Below, piece after piece: positions 34,137 to 44,437 of a stretch of 64,000 bases of DNA. Below the pieces are notes generated by a model that worked only from the letters and a program-made list of their open reading frames with translations, was not told the origin of the DNA and did not search any database. This DNA is from Flavobacteriales bacterium. Its GTDB lineage: Bacteria; Bacteroidota; Bacteroidia; Flavobacteriales_C; GCA-002722245. Position numbers and translations under genes: made by a program. Where the stretch lies: contig PBEC01000001.1 in the NCBI GenBank assembly GCA_002717515.1, positions 4,960 to 68,959 of the forward strand. Direction: 5' to 3'. Within the stretch, counting starts at the first letter, position 1, and every line of letters starts with the position of its first letter.

Positions 34137-36866
34137 ATGGCTGGGAAACCAAAAAGATTAAGTAAAGTTACTAAGGAATTTAACTTGGGTTTAAGTACCG
34201 TTGTGGATTTTCTTCAAGAGAAAGGATTTGAAGTGGAAAGTAATCCGAATGCTAAAATTTCACCTGAAATGTATGATGTTCTTTCTGGAGAATTTCAAAC
34301 GGAGAAGAAAGTAAAGGAAAAGTCAAAAAATATCGAGGTAAAGAAGCCGATAAAAGAGACTATTTCCATAGAAGAGGAAAAGCCAAAAGCTGAGGTTTCA
34401 AAAGAAACTGATAAAGCCTCCGAAAATGAAACTCCTCAAGTTGAAGTGGATTCTGTTTCCGAAAGTCAAATCTCAGATTCGGTTAAAACTGAAGTTTCAA
34501 AAGAAAAAACAGAGCTTAAAGTTCTTGGTAAAATTGAATTAAAAGAGGACAAAAAAGGGAAATCTTTTAAGTCTAGTAAAGAAGACGTTTCTAAAAAACA
34601 GGCTTCAAAATCGGATCAACCAAAGCAAAATTCGGAAGCTGAAGCTGAAACCCAGAAAGCTGGCTCTGATAACCAGACTGAATCCGATTCAAAGGATTCT
34701 CCTCAGGACGATTTCATCAAAGTAAAAACTGCTAAAATCGATGGGCCAAAAGTATTGGGTAAAATTGAACTTCCTGTCGAGAAATCAAAGAAAAAGCCTG
34801 TAGCATCAAGCAATGATGGTGATAAGAACAAGAAAAAACGAAAAAGAATTCGGAAAGGTCCCGTTGCCCCAGACCAAAATTTGCAATCCGGAAGAGGGGG
34901 TAATCGAGGCGGTAAGGGACGCGATGGAAGAAAATCAAGAGAGCCCAAAGTAGAATTAACGGACGAACAAGTTAAAAAGCAAATACAGGAAACACTTGCT
35001 CGTTTGAGTGGTGGTAAAAAGAAAAATCAGTCTGCTAAGCAAAGGAGAACAAAAAGAGATGAACACGCAAGAAGAGCAGCCGAGCAAGAGGCACAAGCTG
35101 AGCTTGAAAAGAGTATTTTAAGAGTAACCGAATACGTTGCAGCCAGTGAGCTTGCTAATTTGATGGACGTATCGGTAAACGATATAATCTCTGCTTGTAT
35201 GAGTTTAGGTCATTTCGTTTCCATCAACCAAAGACTCGATGCAGAGATTATTCAAATGGTTGCAGAGGAGTTTGGTTTTGAGGTAGAATTTGCTTCCGCA
35301 GAGGACACAACTACGGTAGTAGAAGAAGAAGATGCTCCCGAGAACCTAAAAGAAAGAGCTCCAATAGTTACCGTTATGGGTCATGTTGATCACGGTAAGA
35401 CGTCTTTGCTGGATAATATCCGTAAAGCATCCGTTGCAGAGGGTGAAGCAGGAGGAATTACGCAACACATCGGTGCGTATTCTGTGAAAGTTGAAACAGG
35501 ACAAAGAATCACATTTTTAGATACACCAGGTCACGAGGCTTTTACAGCAATGAGAGCCAGGGGAGCGAAAGTAACGGATATTGCGATCATTATAATAGCA
35601 GCTGATGATTCGATAATGCCTCAAACAAGAGAGGCAATTAATCATGCTCAAGCTGCAGAAGTTCCTATGGTTTTTGCCATCAATAAAATAGATAAGGCAG
35701 GAGCAAATCCAGATAAGATAAAGGAAGAACTTTCTCAAATGAATATTTTAGTTGAAGACTGGGGAGGTAAATATCAGTGTCAGGAAATATCTGCGAAACA
35801 AGGAGTAGGGATTGATGAGTTGCTGGAAAAGGTACTTCTTGAAGCCGAATTAATGGAGTTGAAAGCCAACCCTGACCGATTGGCTAAAGGAACAATAATT
35901 GAGTCAGAATTGGATAAGGGTAGAGGTTATGTATCAACATTACTTGTGCAATCGGGTACTTTGGAAATAGGAAGCATATTGGTTGCAGGTTGCTACTCAG
36001 GAAGAGTAAAAGCAATGACGAATGAGCACGGAAATAGAGTTACCGTTGCAGGTCCATCAACACCGGTTCAGCTATTAGGTTTAAATGGTGCTCCACAAGC
36101 TGGAGATGTTTTTAACGCAATGGAAGAAGAAAAGGAAGCTCGGGATATTGCCTCCAGAAGAATGCAGTTGCAAAGAGAACAAGGTATTCGAGCTACTAAA
36201 CATATTACTCTTGAGGAAATGGGAAGACGTATAGCTATTGGGGATTTCCAGGAGCTAAACGTAATTGTTAAAGGAGATGTTGATGGTTCCATAGAGGCGC
36301 TTTCAGATGCTTTACTCAAGTTGTCTACTGAACAAATTCAAATAAATATTATTCATAAATCCGTTGGTCAAATATCTGATACAGATGTGCTCTTAGCAAC
36401 AGCATCGGATGCTATAATAGTAGGTTTCCAAGTTCGTCCATCTGCTTCAGCTCGAAAATTAGCAGAGCAAGAACAAATTGACATTCGATTGTATTCGATT
36501 ATTTACAAGGCAATTGAGGAATTGAAAGATGCAATGGAGGGAATGTTAAAACCTAAAATTGAGGAAAAGGTTGTTGCAAATGTTGAAGTAAGAGAAACGT
36601 TTAAAATATCTAAGGTTGGTACAGTTGCGGGTTGTTATGTGTTGGATGGAACTATATCAAGGTCAAGTAAGATAAGAATTATTCGAGATGGAATAGTGGC
36701 TTGGACTGGAGAATTAGCTGCTTTAAAGCGTTTTAAGGATGATGTTAAAGAGGTTAAATTTGGATATGAATGTGGTTTGAGCTTATTGAATTATAACGAT
36801 ATTCAAATTGGTGATGTATTAGAGGCATATGAAGAGGTAGAGGTTAAACAAACGCTTAAATCTTAA
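34137..36866 (+). CDS. infB: Translation initiation factor IF-2
   Basis: A GTPase that recruits initiator tRNA to the ribosome. 909 residues. An IF2_N domain at residues 1-55 ([20 protein letters not shown]) is followed by a long Lys/Glu/Ser-rich low-complexity linker to about 300 and a second IF2_N-like region ([20 protein letters not shown]). The G domain has [12 protein letters not shown] (G1), [15 protein letters not shown] (G3) and NKIDKAG (G4). Domains II-IV complete the protein. Third gene of the rimP operon, 81 bases after nusA. Confidence 0.98.
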   Translation: MAGKPKRLSKVTKEFNLGLSTVVDFLQEKGFEVESNPNAKISPEMYDVLSGEFQTEKKVKEKSKNIEVKKPIKETISIEEEKPKAEVSKETDKASENETPQVEVDSVSESQISDSVKTEVSKEKTELKVLGKIELKEDKKGKSFKSSKEDVSKKQASKSDQPKQNSEAEAETQKAGSDNQTESDSKDSPQDDFIKVKTAKIDGPKVLGKIELPVEKSKKKPVASSNDGDKNKKKRKRIRKGPVAPDQNLQSGRGGNRGGKGRDGRKSREPKVELTDEQVKKQIQETLARLSGGKKKNQSAKQRRTKRDEHARRAAEQEAQAELEKSILRVTEYVAASELANLMDVSVNDIISACMSLGHFVSINQRLDAEIIQMVAEEFGFEVEFASAEDTTTVVEEEDAPENLKERAPIVTVMGHVDHGKTSLLDNIRKASVAEGEAGGITQHIGAYSVKVETGQRITFLDTPGHEAFTAMRARGAKVTDIAIIIIAADDSIMPQTREAINHAQAAEVPMVFAINKIDKAGANPDKIKEELSQMNILVEDWGGKYQCQEISAKQGVGIDELLEKVLLEAELMELKANPDRLAKGTIIESELDKGRGYVSTLLVQSGTLEIGSILVAGCYSGRVKAMTNEHGNRVTVAGPSTPVQLLGLNGAPQAGDVFNAMEEEKEARDIASRRMQLQREQGIRATKHITLEEMGRRIAIGDFQELNVIVKGDVDGSIEALSDALLKLSTEQIQINIIHKSVGQISDTDVLLATASDAIIVGFQVRPSASARKLAEQEQIDIRLYSIIYKAIEELKDAMEGMLKPKIEEKVVANVEVRETFKISKVGTVAGCYVLDGTISRSSKIRIIRDGIVAWTGELAALKRFKDDVKEVKFGYECGLSLLNYNDIQIGDVLEAYEEVEVKQTLKS

Positions 36867-36912
36867 ATTTGGTTTTATGCTATTTTGGTATGATATCTGA
36901 ATGTAGTTAAAA

Positions 36913-37455
36913 ATGAAAAAACTTATTTTAATCGGACTTATTTTTTCTTCTCAAGCCTTATTGAGTCAAGAAGTAAATTTGACCGATTCATTACACAGTG
37001 ATACTTTATTAACTGATTCTTTTTCTGTTCAAAAAATAATTTCTCCAGGAGATTACGTAGAATATGTAGATTCCTTTTATTATGCAACAGAAGCATTGCA
37101 AAAAAAAATAAATTTCAGTAAATGTCCAAGATTAGTGAATGGCTATCGTGTACAGCTTTATTCATGTTCCGGACAGGATTGTAAAGAAAAAGCAAACAAA
37201 TACTACAACCAGTTTCTTATTGCATTTCCGAATATTTCCGTTTATAAAATGTGGCAGGCACCAACGATAAAGGTCAGGGCAGGAGATTGCCGAAATCGAT
37301 TTGAGGCCGAAAAAATTAAAAACGAAATAAAAGATGATTTTCCATTTGTTTTTATTGTGCCTGACCATATTGAATCTCCCTATAAAATTGATTGTGAGGA
37401 TATGAAATTTAGCAAATCAGATTCTCTCCTAATTCTTCCTTTGCGAAATCGATAA
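36913..37455 (+). CDS. SPOR-domain envelope protein
   Basis: A 180-residue protein with a signal peptide (KKLILIGLIFSSQALLSQ) and a C-terminal SPOR-like fold: GYRVQLYSCSGQDCKEKANK, PNISVYKMWQAPTIKVRAGD, CRNRFEAEKIKNEIKDDFP and VFIVPDHIESP. SPOR domains bind septal peptidoglycan stripped of stem peptides. It lies 46 bases after infB and is possibly co-transcribed. Four cysteines in the domain are unusual and might form disulphides in the periplasm. Confidence 0.85.
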   Translation: MKKLILIGLIFSSQALLSQEVNLTDSLHSDTLLTDSFSVQKIISPGDYVEYVDSFYYATEALQKKINFSKCPRLVNGYRVQLYSCSGQDCKEKANKYYNQFLIAFPNISVYKMWQAPTIKVRAGDCRNRFEAEKIKNEIKDDFPFVFIVPDHIESPYKIDCEDMKFSKSDSLLILPLRNR

Positions 37456-37508
37456 ATTCTATGAGCTTCATCAATTTGCTCTAAGTAGAATATTGAAGTT
37501 TACTATTC

Positions 37509-37562
37509 TAAAACTGTCAAACTTTAATACAACATTTCATTCTTAATGACAGTTTTATGACA
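37509..37562. promoter_or_regulatory. Inverted repeat with overlapping direct repeat upstream of the act operon
   Basis: TAAAACTGTCA at 37509-37519 is the perfect reverse complement of TGACAGTTTTA at 37547-37557 (11 bp, 27-base spacer). TGACA recurs at 37558-37562, 11 bases (about one helical turn) after the right arm. It could be an operator or the stem of a terminator for the infB-SPOR transcript. The rest of the 302-base gap (37456-37757) holds only the act promoter. Confidence 0.4.
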
Positions 37563-37703
37563 TTTATACGTCTGTATAACATGTTGTTTTTCAATGGTTT
37601 AAATCAATATGTCGCTTACTCTTTATTTATTTAGAATCATTTTAAATTAGATATTTTTACTGAACTAGATTCTCAAATCAAAGATAATGAGCTTCAATTG
37701 TGT

Positions 37704-37711
37704 TATTTTTG
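37704..37711 (+). promoter_or_regulatory. -7 element of the act-cox operon promoter
   Basis: TATTTTTG matches TAnnTTTG. Transcription would begin near 37716, leaving a leader of about 42 bases to the actA ATG at 37758. The element lies within the 5' extension of the actA reading frame and so argues against the upstream TTG start at 37698. Confidence 0.55.
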
Positions 37712-37757
37712 CAGTCAAGACAGATTGGTTCCAATTGAGAGAAAAATTAATAAGAGA

Positions 37758-39161
37758 ATGATGAAACAGTATACAAACGCAAAGCGATTATTTTCATCCT
37801 TTTTACTGCCGGTGTTTTTCACGTTATTCATCGGTTCTGTTAACGCCCAGGGTAATTATGAAGCGGGAGCAAAATTGTTCGACGCAAACTGTAGTTCATG
37901 CCATAGTGGGAATTTAACCAAAGACGCTACAGGTCCCGCTCTTTTTGGTGTAGGGGAAAGAGTTCCAAAACCAGCTAATGAGTGGCTTTACAAATGGATT
38001 AAAAACAATAATACATTAAGGGCTTCAGGAGATGCTTACGCCAATAAAATATTTAAAGATTGGAACGGAAGTGCTATGTCCGCATTCGAGTGGATGTCCG
38101 ATCAACAGCTAAACGACGTTATTGAATACATAACAAAATGGGAGCCAAAAACAAAACCCGCCGGTGGGGAAAATGCTTTGCTTCCATGTATTCCGATGAA
38201 AGAACAGGAAGATGAGTCGTATTCCTATTTGTTGTTTGGAATAATAGGATTTTCACTTTTGGTGATTGTGATTTTCACTGGAGTAAACCGAACTCTTAAA
38301 AATGCAGTTGCAGTTAAAGAAGGTAAAGAAAAGCAGGAGAATAAATCCTTTCTCGAGGCAATTGGTCACTTTGCTGTTACTCAGAAAATAAAATTTGGAT
38401 TATTGGTCTTGTTTGTTCTTGGAGGTTTTGGTTCCCTTGGTTGGGATGCTTTAATGAGTATTGGTGTTTCCGGTGGTAATGGTTATGAAAAGACTGAGAA
38501 TATTGAAAATTATCATCCTTCACAACCTATTGAATTCCGTCATGATATTCACGTTGCTCAAAATGGAATTGACTGTAAATATTGTCATTCAGGTGTCTTA
38601 GAGTCTAAACATGCATTAATTCCATCTGCAAACGTTTGTATGAATTGTCATAAATATGTTAAAGAGAAAGAAGATTGTCCTGAATCTGCTGCGAAAATTC
38701 AACAAATTTACGATGCTGTAAAATTTACACATGGAAAAGGATACTATGATTTAAATGAAAACGGTGATACCGTTAGAGATGAAGCAGGGGCTATTGTTTA
38801 TCATGATGTTCAAGTTGACGAAGGTGATCCAATAGAGTGGGTTAAAGTACATAATCTACAGGATTTTGTTTATTTCAATCATTCTCAGCATGTAGTTGTT
38901 GGCGGGTTAGAGTGTCAAGAATGTCACGGTCCTGTTCAGGAAATGCAAACGGTTTATCAACATGCGCCACTAACAATGGGTTGGTGTATTAACTGTCACA
39001 GAGAGACTGAAATCAATCAGACTTTAAAATTCTCTGAAAAACCAAACGGATATTACGAGAAAATGCACGACGAATTTAAAGAGGCTTACAAAAGAGATAA
39101 GGATTTCAATTTCACGGTTGAGAAAATTGGTGGATTGGAGTGTGCAAAATGTCATTATTAA
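37758..39161 (+). CDS. actA: Alternative complex III subunit ActA, multihaem cytochrome c
   Basis: This is the electron-exit cytochrome of the quinol:electron-acceptor oxidoreductase ACIII, in the periplasm and anchored to the membrane. A signal peptide (LFSSFLLPVFFTLFIGSVNA) precedes a monohaem cytochrome c domain (CSSCH near residue 45 with a later M ligand). A membrane segment (YLLFGIIGFSLLVIVIF) is followed by another hydrophobic helix and a cytochrome c3-like domain with CKYCH, CMNCH, CQECH, CINCH and CAKCH: six haem sites in all. The start is ATG 37758 (or the adjacent 37761), because the frame's TTG extension crosses the promoter. First gene of actABCDEF-coxBA. Confidence 0.93.
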   Translation: MMKQYTNAKRLFSSFLLPVFFTLFIGSVNAQGNYEAGAKLFDANCSSCHSGNLTKDATGPALFGVGERVPKPANEWLYKWIKNNNTLRASGDAYANKIFKDWNGSAMSAFEWMSDQQLNDVIEYITKWEPKTKPAGGENALLPCIPMKEQEDESYSYLLFGIIGFSLLVIVIFTGVNRTLKNAVAVKEGKEKQENKSFLEAIGHFAVTQKIKFGLLVLFVLGGFGSLGWDALMSIGVSGGNGYEKTENIENYHPSQPIEFRHDIHVAQNGIDCKYCHSGVLESKHALIPSANVCMNCHKYVKEKEDCPESAAKIQQIYDAVKFTHGKGYYDLNENGDTVRDEAGAIVYHDVQVDEGDPIEWVKVHNLQDFVYFNHSQHVVVGGLECQECHGPVQEMQTVYQHAPLTMGWCINCHRETEINQTLKFSEKPNGYYEKMHDEFKEAYKRDKDFNFTVEKIGGLECAKCHY

Positions 39162-39196
39162 CGTTAAGCAATAAATAAACATTAGCAATTTAAGCT

Positions 39197-42100
39197 ATGG
39201 CTGATACAAAAAAATACTGGAAAGGAATTGAGGAGCTAGAGCAAACTCCTGAGTTTGTTGAGTCAACTCAAAAAGAGTTTGCAGAGTATGTACCTGTAGA
39301 GGAGTTTATAAGTGATTCTGCTGAAAATTCTTCTGAAACAAGTAGAAGAGATTTTTTGAAAGTTTTAGGTTTCTCAGTTACTGCAGCGACTTTAGCAGCT
39401 TGTGAAGCGCCTGTGACAAAATCCATTCCTTTTTTAAATAAACCAGAAGATTTAACTCCTGGTGTAGCGGATTATTATTCTTCGACTTTCTTTGATGGTT
39501 ACGACCTGGCTTCAGTGCGTGTTAAAACCAGAGAAGGACGTCCCATATTTGTTCAGGGTAATTTGTCTTCACCTTTTTCTGGAGGAGGAATTAATGCCAG
39601 AATAAATTCATCTGTTCTTGGGCTTTATGATTCCAAAAGAGCGAAGGGACCGGCTAAAAGAATTGGTAATGCATGGGCTAAAAATGCATCTTGGGGAATT
39701 ATTGATAAAGAAATTAAATCCGCATTAAGAAGTGCTGCATCAAACGGGAAAAAAGTTGTTCTTTTGACCGGTACGGTTATTTCTCCGGTAGCCAAAAATG
39801 CAATAAGTGCTTTAAATGCTAATATTGGAGCTCAGGGGGGTGAATTTGAACACGTAAGCTACGATGCTATATCTGCTTCTGGTATATTGGATGCAAATAA
39901 TAAGTCATTTGGAAAAAGAGTTTTGCCTACCTACAACTTCGATAAAGCAAAGACAGTTGTTAGTTTTGCTGCAGATTTTTTAGGGAATTGGCTCAATGCT
40001 CTTCAGTATACTAAAGGTTTTACAACCAATAGAAATCCAGATAACGACTGGATGGTAAAACACTATCAATTTGAAACAACCTTGTCGGTGACGGGTGCAG
40101 CTGCTGATGTTAGAGCATCTATGAAACCATCAGTAATCCCTGAAGCTGTAAAATATCTTTACAATAAGTTGGGTGGGAATGTTTCCGGAGATGTACCACC
40201 AAATATTGCTGCAAAGCTCGATAAAGCAGCTCAAGAACTGTTAAGAAGTAAAGGAGAGTCGTTGGTTGTTTGTGGTTCAAATAATGGAGGACTTCAGCTT
40301 TTGGTGAACGCCATTAACGAAAAGTTAAACAATTATGGTTCAACAATAGATATCAACAAAGAGGTTTACACTCGATCCGGAAGCGATGTTCTGTTTTCTA
40401 AGCTCGTTGAGCAAATGAACGACAAGAAAGTTGGTGCTCTTATTATTGCTGGTATTAATCCTTCATATGTTGCCCCAGCTGCATTTAATTTCAATACAGC
40501 TGTTCAAAATGTTGAGTCAGTAATATACACGGGAGAACGCTTTGATGAAACTTCAGAATATGCAGATTACTTTGCTCCTGATTCTCACTACCTTGAATCT
40601 TGGGATATACTAAATCCATCCAAAAATGATTACGGTTTTGTACAACCCGCTATAAATCCTTTGTTTAAAACGAGACAATGGCAAGAATCTTTACTAAAGT
40701 GGTCTGATTATAATGAGGATTTTGACCAATATGTTCGTTCAGTAGGACTCTCTATTCTTGGTTCAGAATCATCTTTAATTGACTTAATACACGATGGTTA
40801 TGTCTCTCTGAAAGAGTCTGACGAGGAGGTTTTTGGTTCTGTTCAGTCAAAGGTTTTACCAATTACCGAATCAAATTCTGAAGATGAAGATGATTTTGTT
40901 TCTCAAGAATGGTTATCCAACGCTGTTCGTCAATCAACCGTTGAACAAGTTGGGGAGTATGAACTAGAGTTGTATGTTAAAACTGGTTTAGGAAATGGTG
41001 AATATGCTTTCAATCCATGGTTGCATGAGATGCCTGATCCCATTTCAATGATGACATACGATAATTACATCACAATGAATCCAGCTGATGTAATGAAACT
41101 ATTGGGTCTAGAGGATACAAAAGCCAACAGAAGACACGCGTTATACATTGGGCAAGAATCTCCAGCCAAAGTTGCTACTATAAAAGTTGATAATCAGTCC
41201 CTTACATTACCCGTTGTGCCTCAACCTGGACAAGCTCGAGGAACCCTAGCAATTGCTTTGGGTTATGGTAGAAAAGGTACTGAAAATTTTACTAGAGAAG
41301 AATGGTTGGGTGATTTATATGATGAATCAAATAACGCCAATAATACGATTGGAAAAAATGCCTTTCCTTTACTACAAAAGGATATTTGGACAAGTAACAC
41401 GATTTCTGATGGTGTAACTATTCAATTGGAAGAAGGCCTATCTTATCCAATGGCCACTACTCAAACCCATAATACAATGATGGGTAGAAAATTGGTTAAT
41501 GAGGTAGATTTTACAACTTACAAAGAACAAACAGGTAGGGCCAAAGAAAAAGGAGGGTATAATGAATCGATTTTAATTGCAGATGCATACGGAGACAAAA
41601 AAACAACAAAGGAGCTTGATTTATGGGAAGAACATGCTATAGACTTAGGTCACAGATGGGGTATTTCCGTTGATTTGAATTTATGTACGGGTTGTGGTGC
41701 ATGTATTACAGCTTGTCATATAGAAAATAATGTTCCTTTGGTTGGTAAAGATGAGGTTAGAAGAAGTAGAGAAATGCATTGGATGCGAATCGATAGATAT
41801 TACTCTTCGCACATCGAAAATGATGAAGGTCCAGAATTAGTTGATCAACTAAGTGATTTAAATACTATCGACGAATATTTACAAGCTGAAGTTTCTGATT
41901 CTGACGATAATGTTAGGGTTTCATATATGCCTGTAATGTGTCAGCATTGTAATCACGCTCCTTGTGAAACTGTTTGTCCTGTTGCTGCTACAACTCATTC
42001 AGACGAAGGTTGGAACCAAATGGCCTACAACAGATGTGTTGGAACAAGATACTGTGCCAACAACTGTCCTTATAAAGTTCGTCGATTCAACTGGTTTCAA

Positions 42101-42490
42101 TACGATGACCTTAACATACCTGCATTCCCTGATTTTGCAAAAGTCAATTACGCTCAAGATGATCTTGGAAGAATGGTGTTGAATCCTGATGTTGTAGTTC
42201 GTTCAAGAGGGGTTATGGAAAAATGCAGCATGTGCGTTCAGTCCATTCAAGCTGGTAAGCTTAAAGCTAAGAAGGCTGGAAGACCTGTTGAGGAGAGCGA
42301 TATTGATGCAGCCTGTTCTTCAATATGCCCTGCAGAGTGTATTACTTTTGGAGATTTGAACGATACCAATCACAAAGTAAACAAAATGAAAGACCATGAA
42401 AGAGCATACTTGCTCATGGAAGAGGTTGGTGCTCAACCGAATGTTTACTACCAAACTTTAGTTAGAAACGTAGATAATAAATTATCATAA
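39197..42490 (+). CDS. actB: Alternative complex III subunit ActB (molybdopterin-like plus ferredoxin domains)
   Basis: A large peripheral subunit, 1097 residues. Near the N-terminus SRRDFLKVLGFSVTAATLAA followed by C is a twin-arginine-like signal with a lipobox cysteine. A region homologous to molybdopterin oxidoreductases spans to about residue 800; in ACIII this domain lacks molybdenum. The iron-sulphur domain then has four cysteine clusters: CTGCGACITAC, CQHCNHAPCETVCP, CVGTRYCANNCP and CSMCVQ with a late CSSICPAEC. These should carry the three [4Fe-4S] and one [3Fe-4S] clusters between quinol site and haems. Lies 35 bases after actA. Confidence 0.95.
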   Translation: MADTKKYWKGIEELEQTPEFVESTQKEFAEYVPVEEFISDSAENSSETSRRDFLKVLGFSVTAATLAACEAPVTKSIPFLNKPEDLTPGVADYYSSTFFDGYDLASVRVKTREGRPIFVQGNLSSPFSGGGINARINSSVLGLYDSKRAKGPAKRIGNAWAKNASWGIIDKEIKSALRSAASNGKKVVLLTGTVISPVAKNAISALNANIGAQGGEFEHVSYDAISASGILDANNKSFGKRVLPTYNFDKAKTVVSFAADFLGNWLNALQYTKGFTTNRNPDNDWMVKHYQFETTLSVTGAAADVRASMKPSVIPEAVKYLYNKLGGNVSGDVPPNIAAKLDKAAQELLRSKGESLVVCGSNNGGLQLLVNAINEKLNNYGSTIDINKEVYTRSGSDVLFSKLVEQMNDKKVGALIIAGINPSYVAPAAFNFNTAVQNVESVIYTGERFDETSEYADYFAPDSHYLESWDILNPSKNDYGFVQPAINPLFKTRQWQESLLKWSDYNEDFDQYVRSVGLSILGSESSLIDLIHDGYVSLKESDEEVFGSVQSKVLPITESNSEDEDDFVSQEWLSNAVRQSTVEQVGEYELELYVKTGLGNGEYAFNPWLHEMPDPISMMTYDNYITMNPADVMKLLGLEDTKANRRHALYIGQESPAKVATIKVDNQSLTLPVVPQPGQARGTLAIALGYGRKGTENFTREEWLGDLYDESNNANNTIGKNAFPLLQKDIWTSNTISDGVTIQLEEGLSYPMATTQTHNTMMGRKLVNEVDFTTYKEQTGRAKEKGGYNESILIADAYGDKKTTKELDLWEEHAIDLGHRWGISVDLNLCTGCGACITACHIENNVPLVGKDEVRRSREMHWMRIDRYYSSHIENDEGPELVDQLSDLNTIDEYLQAEVSDSDDNVRVSYMPVMCQHCNHAPCETVCPVAATTHSDEGWNQMAYNRCVGTRYCANNCPYKVRRFNWFQYDDLNIPAFPDFAKVNYAQDDLGRMVLNPDVVVRSRGVMEKCSMCVQSIQAGKLKAKKAGRPVEESDIDAACSSICPAECITFGDLNDTNHKVNKMKDHERAYLLMEEVGAQPNVYYQTLVRNVDNKLS

Positions 42491-42502
42491 AAATAATCAT
42501 CG

Positions 42503-43888
42503 ATGCACGTCGTAGAAGCTGAAATAAGAGAACCCTTAATCCTTGGAGAAAAGTCATACAATGATATTACTGAGGATGTTTGTGCGCCAATTGAAGGTAA
42601 AGCAAACGCAATGTGGTATTTTGTATTTGGAATAGCCGGGTTACTCGCACTTTGGGGTATAGGGAATATACTCTACACAATAGGAGTTGGTATAGGTGTT
42701 TGGGGATTAAACAAAACCGTCGGTTGGGCTTGGGACATTACCAATTTCGTTTGGTGGGTAGGTATAGGGCACGCCGGTACATTGATTTCTGCCGTATTGC
42801 TTTTATTCCGTCAAAGGTGGAGAATGGCGATTAACCGTTCTGCAGAAGCGATGACTATTTTTGCCGTAATGATGGCAGCTTTGTTTCCAGGTATTCACAT
42901 GGGAAGGATTTGGCAAGCATATTGGGTTTTACCGCTTCCGAATCAATTTGGTTCTCTATGGCCTAATTTTAACTCTCCCTTATTGTGGGATGTATTTGCT
43001 ATTTCAACGTATTTTTCAGTTTCCTTAGTGTTTTGGTACATAGGATTAATTCCTGATTTTGCAACAGTTAGAGATAGAGCCATCAAGCCGTTGCCTAAAA
43101 AAATATACTCTATTTTGGCTTTCGGTTGGTCAGGTAAAGCCAAACATTGGAACAGATTCGAGGAAGTTTCATTGGTTCTGGCAGGACTTGCCACTCCTTT
43201 GGTATTCTCAGTACACTCAATAGTATCCATGGATTTCGCTACATCCGTTATACCTGGATGGCACACTACAATATTCCCACCATATTTTGTTGCCGGAGCT
43301 GTTTTTTCTGGATTCGCAATGGTCTTGACCTTAATGCTTGTAATGAGAAAAGTTTACAGGCTTGAGGATTACCTTACCTTAAAACATGTCGAGTATATGA
43401 ATATCATCATTATGCTTACAGGTTCTATGGTAGGAGTTGCATATTTAACTGAGTTATTTGTTGCTTGGTATTCTGGAGTGGAATATGAAGGATATGCTTT
43501 TATGAACCGAGCAACCGGTCCTTATTGGTGGGCGTATTGGTCAATGATGACATGTAATGTGATTTCACCTCAGTTAATGTGGTTTAAAAAAATTAGAAGA
43601 AACCTTGTTATTACGTTTATATTGTCCATTGTAGTAAACATAGGAATGTGGTTTGAGCGTTTTGTAATTATAGTTACATCTCTTCATAGAGATTTCTTAC
43701 CGTCCTCATGGACTCAATTTCATCCAACTTATGTTGATATGGGTGTTTTCTTGGGTACCATTGGATTGTTCTTTGTTTTATTCCTCCTTTATGCGCGTGC
43801 ATTTCCTGTCCTTGCATTGAATGAGGTGAAAACCATTTTGAGATCTACTGGTGAATTTGGTGTAAAAGATAAAAAAGTTAAAGGTTAA
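42503..43888 (+). CDS. actC: Alternative complex III subunit ActC, NrfD/PsrC-like quinol-binding membrane protein
   Basis: A 461-residue integral membrane protein with about ten helices. NrfD/PsrC-like features are WWVGIGHAGTLISAVLLLFR, FAVMMAALFPGIHMGRIWQA and FVAGAVFSGFAMVLTL. The conserved acidic and histidine residues in these helices form the quinol site in ACIII. Twelve bases after actB; ActF downstream is its structural homologue. Confidence 0.95.
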   Translation: MHVVEAEIREPLILGEKSYNDITEDVCAPIEGKANAMWYFVFGIAGLLALWGIGNILYTIGVGIGVWGLNKTVGWAWDITNFVWWVGIGHAGTLISAVLLLFRQRWRMAINRSAEAMTIFAVMMAALFPGIHMGRIWQAYWVLPLPNQFGSLWPNFNSPLLWDVFAISTYFSVSLVFWYIGLIPDFATVRDRAIKPLPKKIYSILAFGWSGKAKHWNRFEEVSLVLAGLATPLVFSVHSIVSMDFATSVIPGWHTTIFPPYFVAGAVFSGFAMVLTLMLVMRKVYRLEDYLTLKHVEYMNIIIMLTGSMVGVAYLTELFVAWYSGVEYEGYAFMNRATGPYWWAYWSMMTCNVISPQLMWFKKIRRNLVITFILSIVVNIGMWFERFVIIVTSLHRDFLPSSWTQFHPTYVDMGVFLGTIGLFFVLFLLYARAFPVLALNEVKTILRSTGEFGVKDKKVKG

Positions 43889-43908
43889 GAATACAAAGAT
43901 TTCTCATT

Positions 43909-44427
43909 ATGAGTAAGATTTATGCAATGTATGATGACGATGCTACTCTCCTTCACGGTGCAGAGAAGCTTGTTTCAAAAGGTGTCCGTATTAAAGAAGT
44001 TTTTTCACCTTTTCCTATTCACGGTATTGATCCGGTAATAGGCGTAAGAAAAACACGGTTAGCAATTTGTGCTTTTATTTATGGACTAACTGGTATGTCT
44101 TTAGCCATTATTGGAATGTATTATTTCATGATTTATGACTGGCCTATGAACATTGGTGGTAAACCTAATTACTACATGTATCAGAATATTCCAGCGTTCA
44201 TTCCTATTACTTTTGAAGTTACGGTACTTTGTACAGCGCATGGAATGGCAATCACCTATTTGCTAAGAAACAAAACCCTTCCAGGGATAAGTGCTAAAAA
44301 CCCTGACCCAAGAACAACAGATGATAAATTTGTAATGGAAATTAACGTGAACGAGGCCGGTATGGAAGAAGAAGTTTTGATTAACGAACTTAAAGACTCG
44401 GGAGCGATTGAAATTAATAAGGCATAA
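43909..44427 (+). CDS. actD: Alternative complex III subunit ActD (DUF3341)
   Basis: A 172-residue protein of the DUF3341 family, with a soluble N-terminal domain (IYAMYDDDATLLHGAEKLVS, FSPFPIHGIDPVIGVRKTRL) and two membrane helices. The C-terminal NKTLPGISAKNPDPRTTDDK segment precedes an acidic tail. In ACIII it is a structural membrane subunit. Position between actC and actE is canonical. Confidence 0.95.
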   Translation: MSKIYAMYDDDATLLHGAEKLVSKGVRIKEVFSPFPIHGIDPVIGVRKTRLAICAFIYGLTGMSLAIIGMYYFMIYDWPMNIGGKPNYYMYQNIPAFIPITFEVTVLCTAHGMAITYLLRNKTLPGISAKNPDPRTTDDKFVMEINVNEAGMEEEVLINELKDSGAIEINKA

Positions 44428-44437
44428 AGGAAAAAAG

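Noticed and set aside
42943-43266. A 107-residue frame antisense to actC
   Set aside because: Opposite-strand shadow of a clearly conserved membrane protein; no promoter or ribosome-site support.
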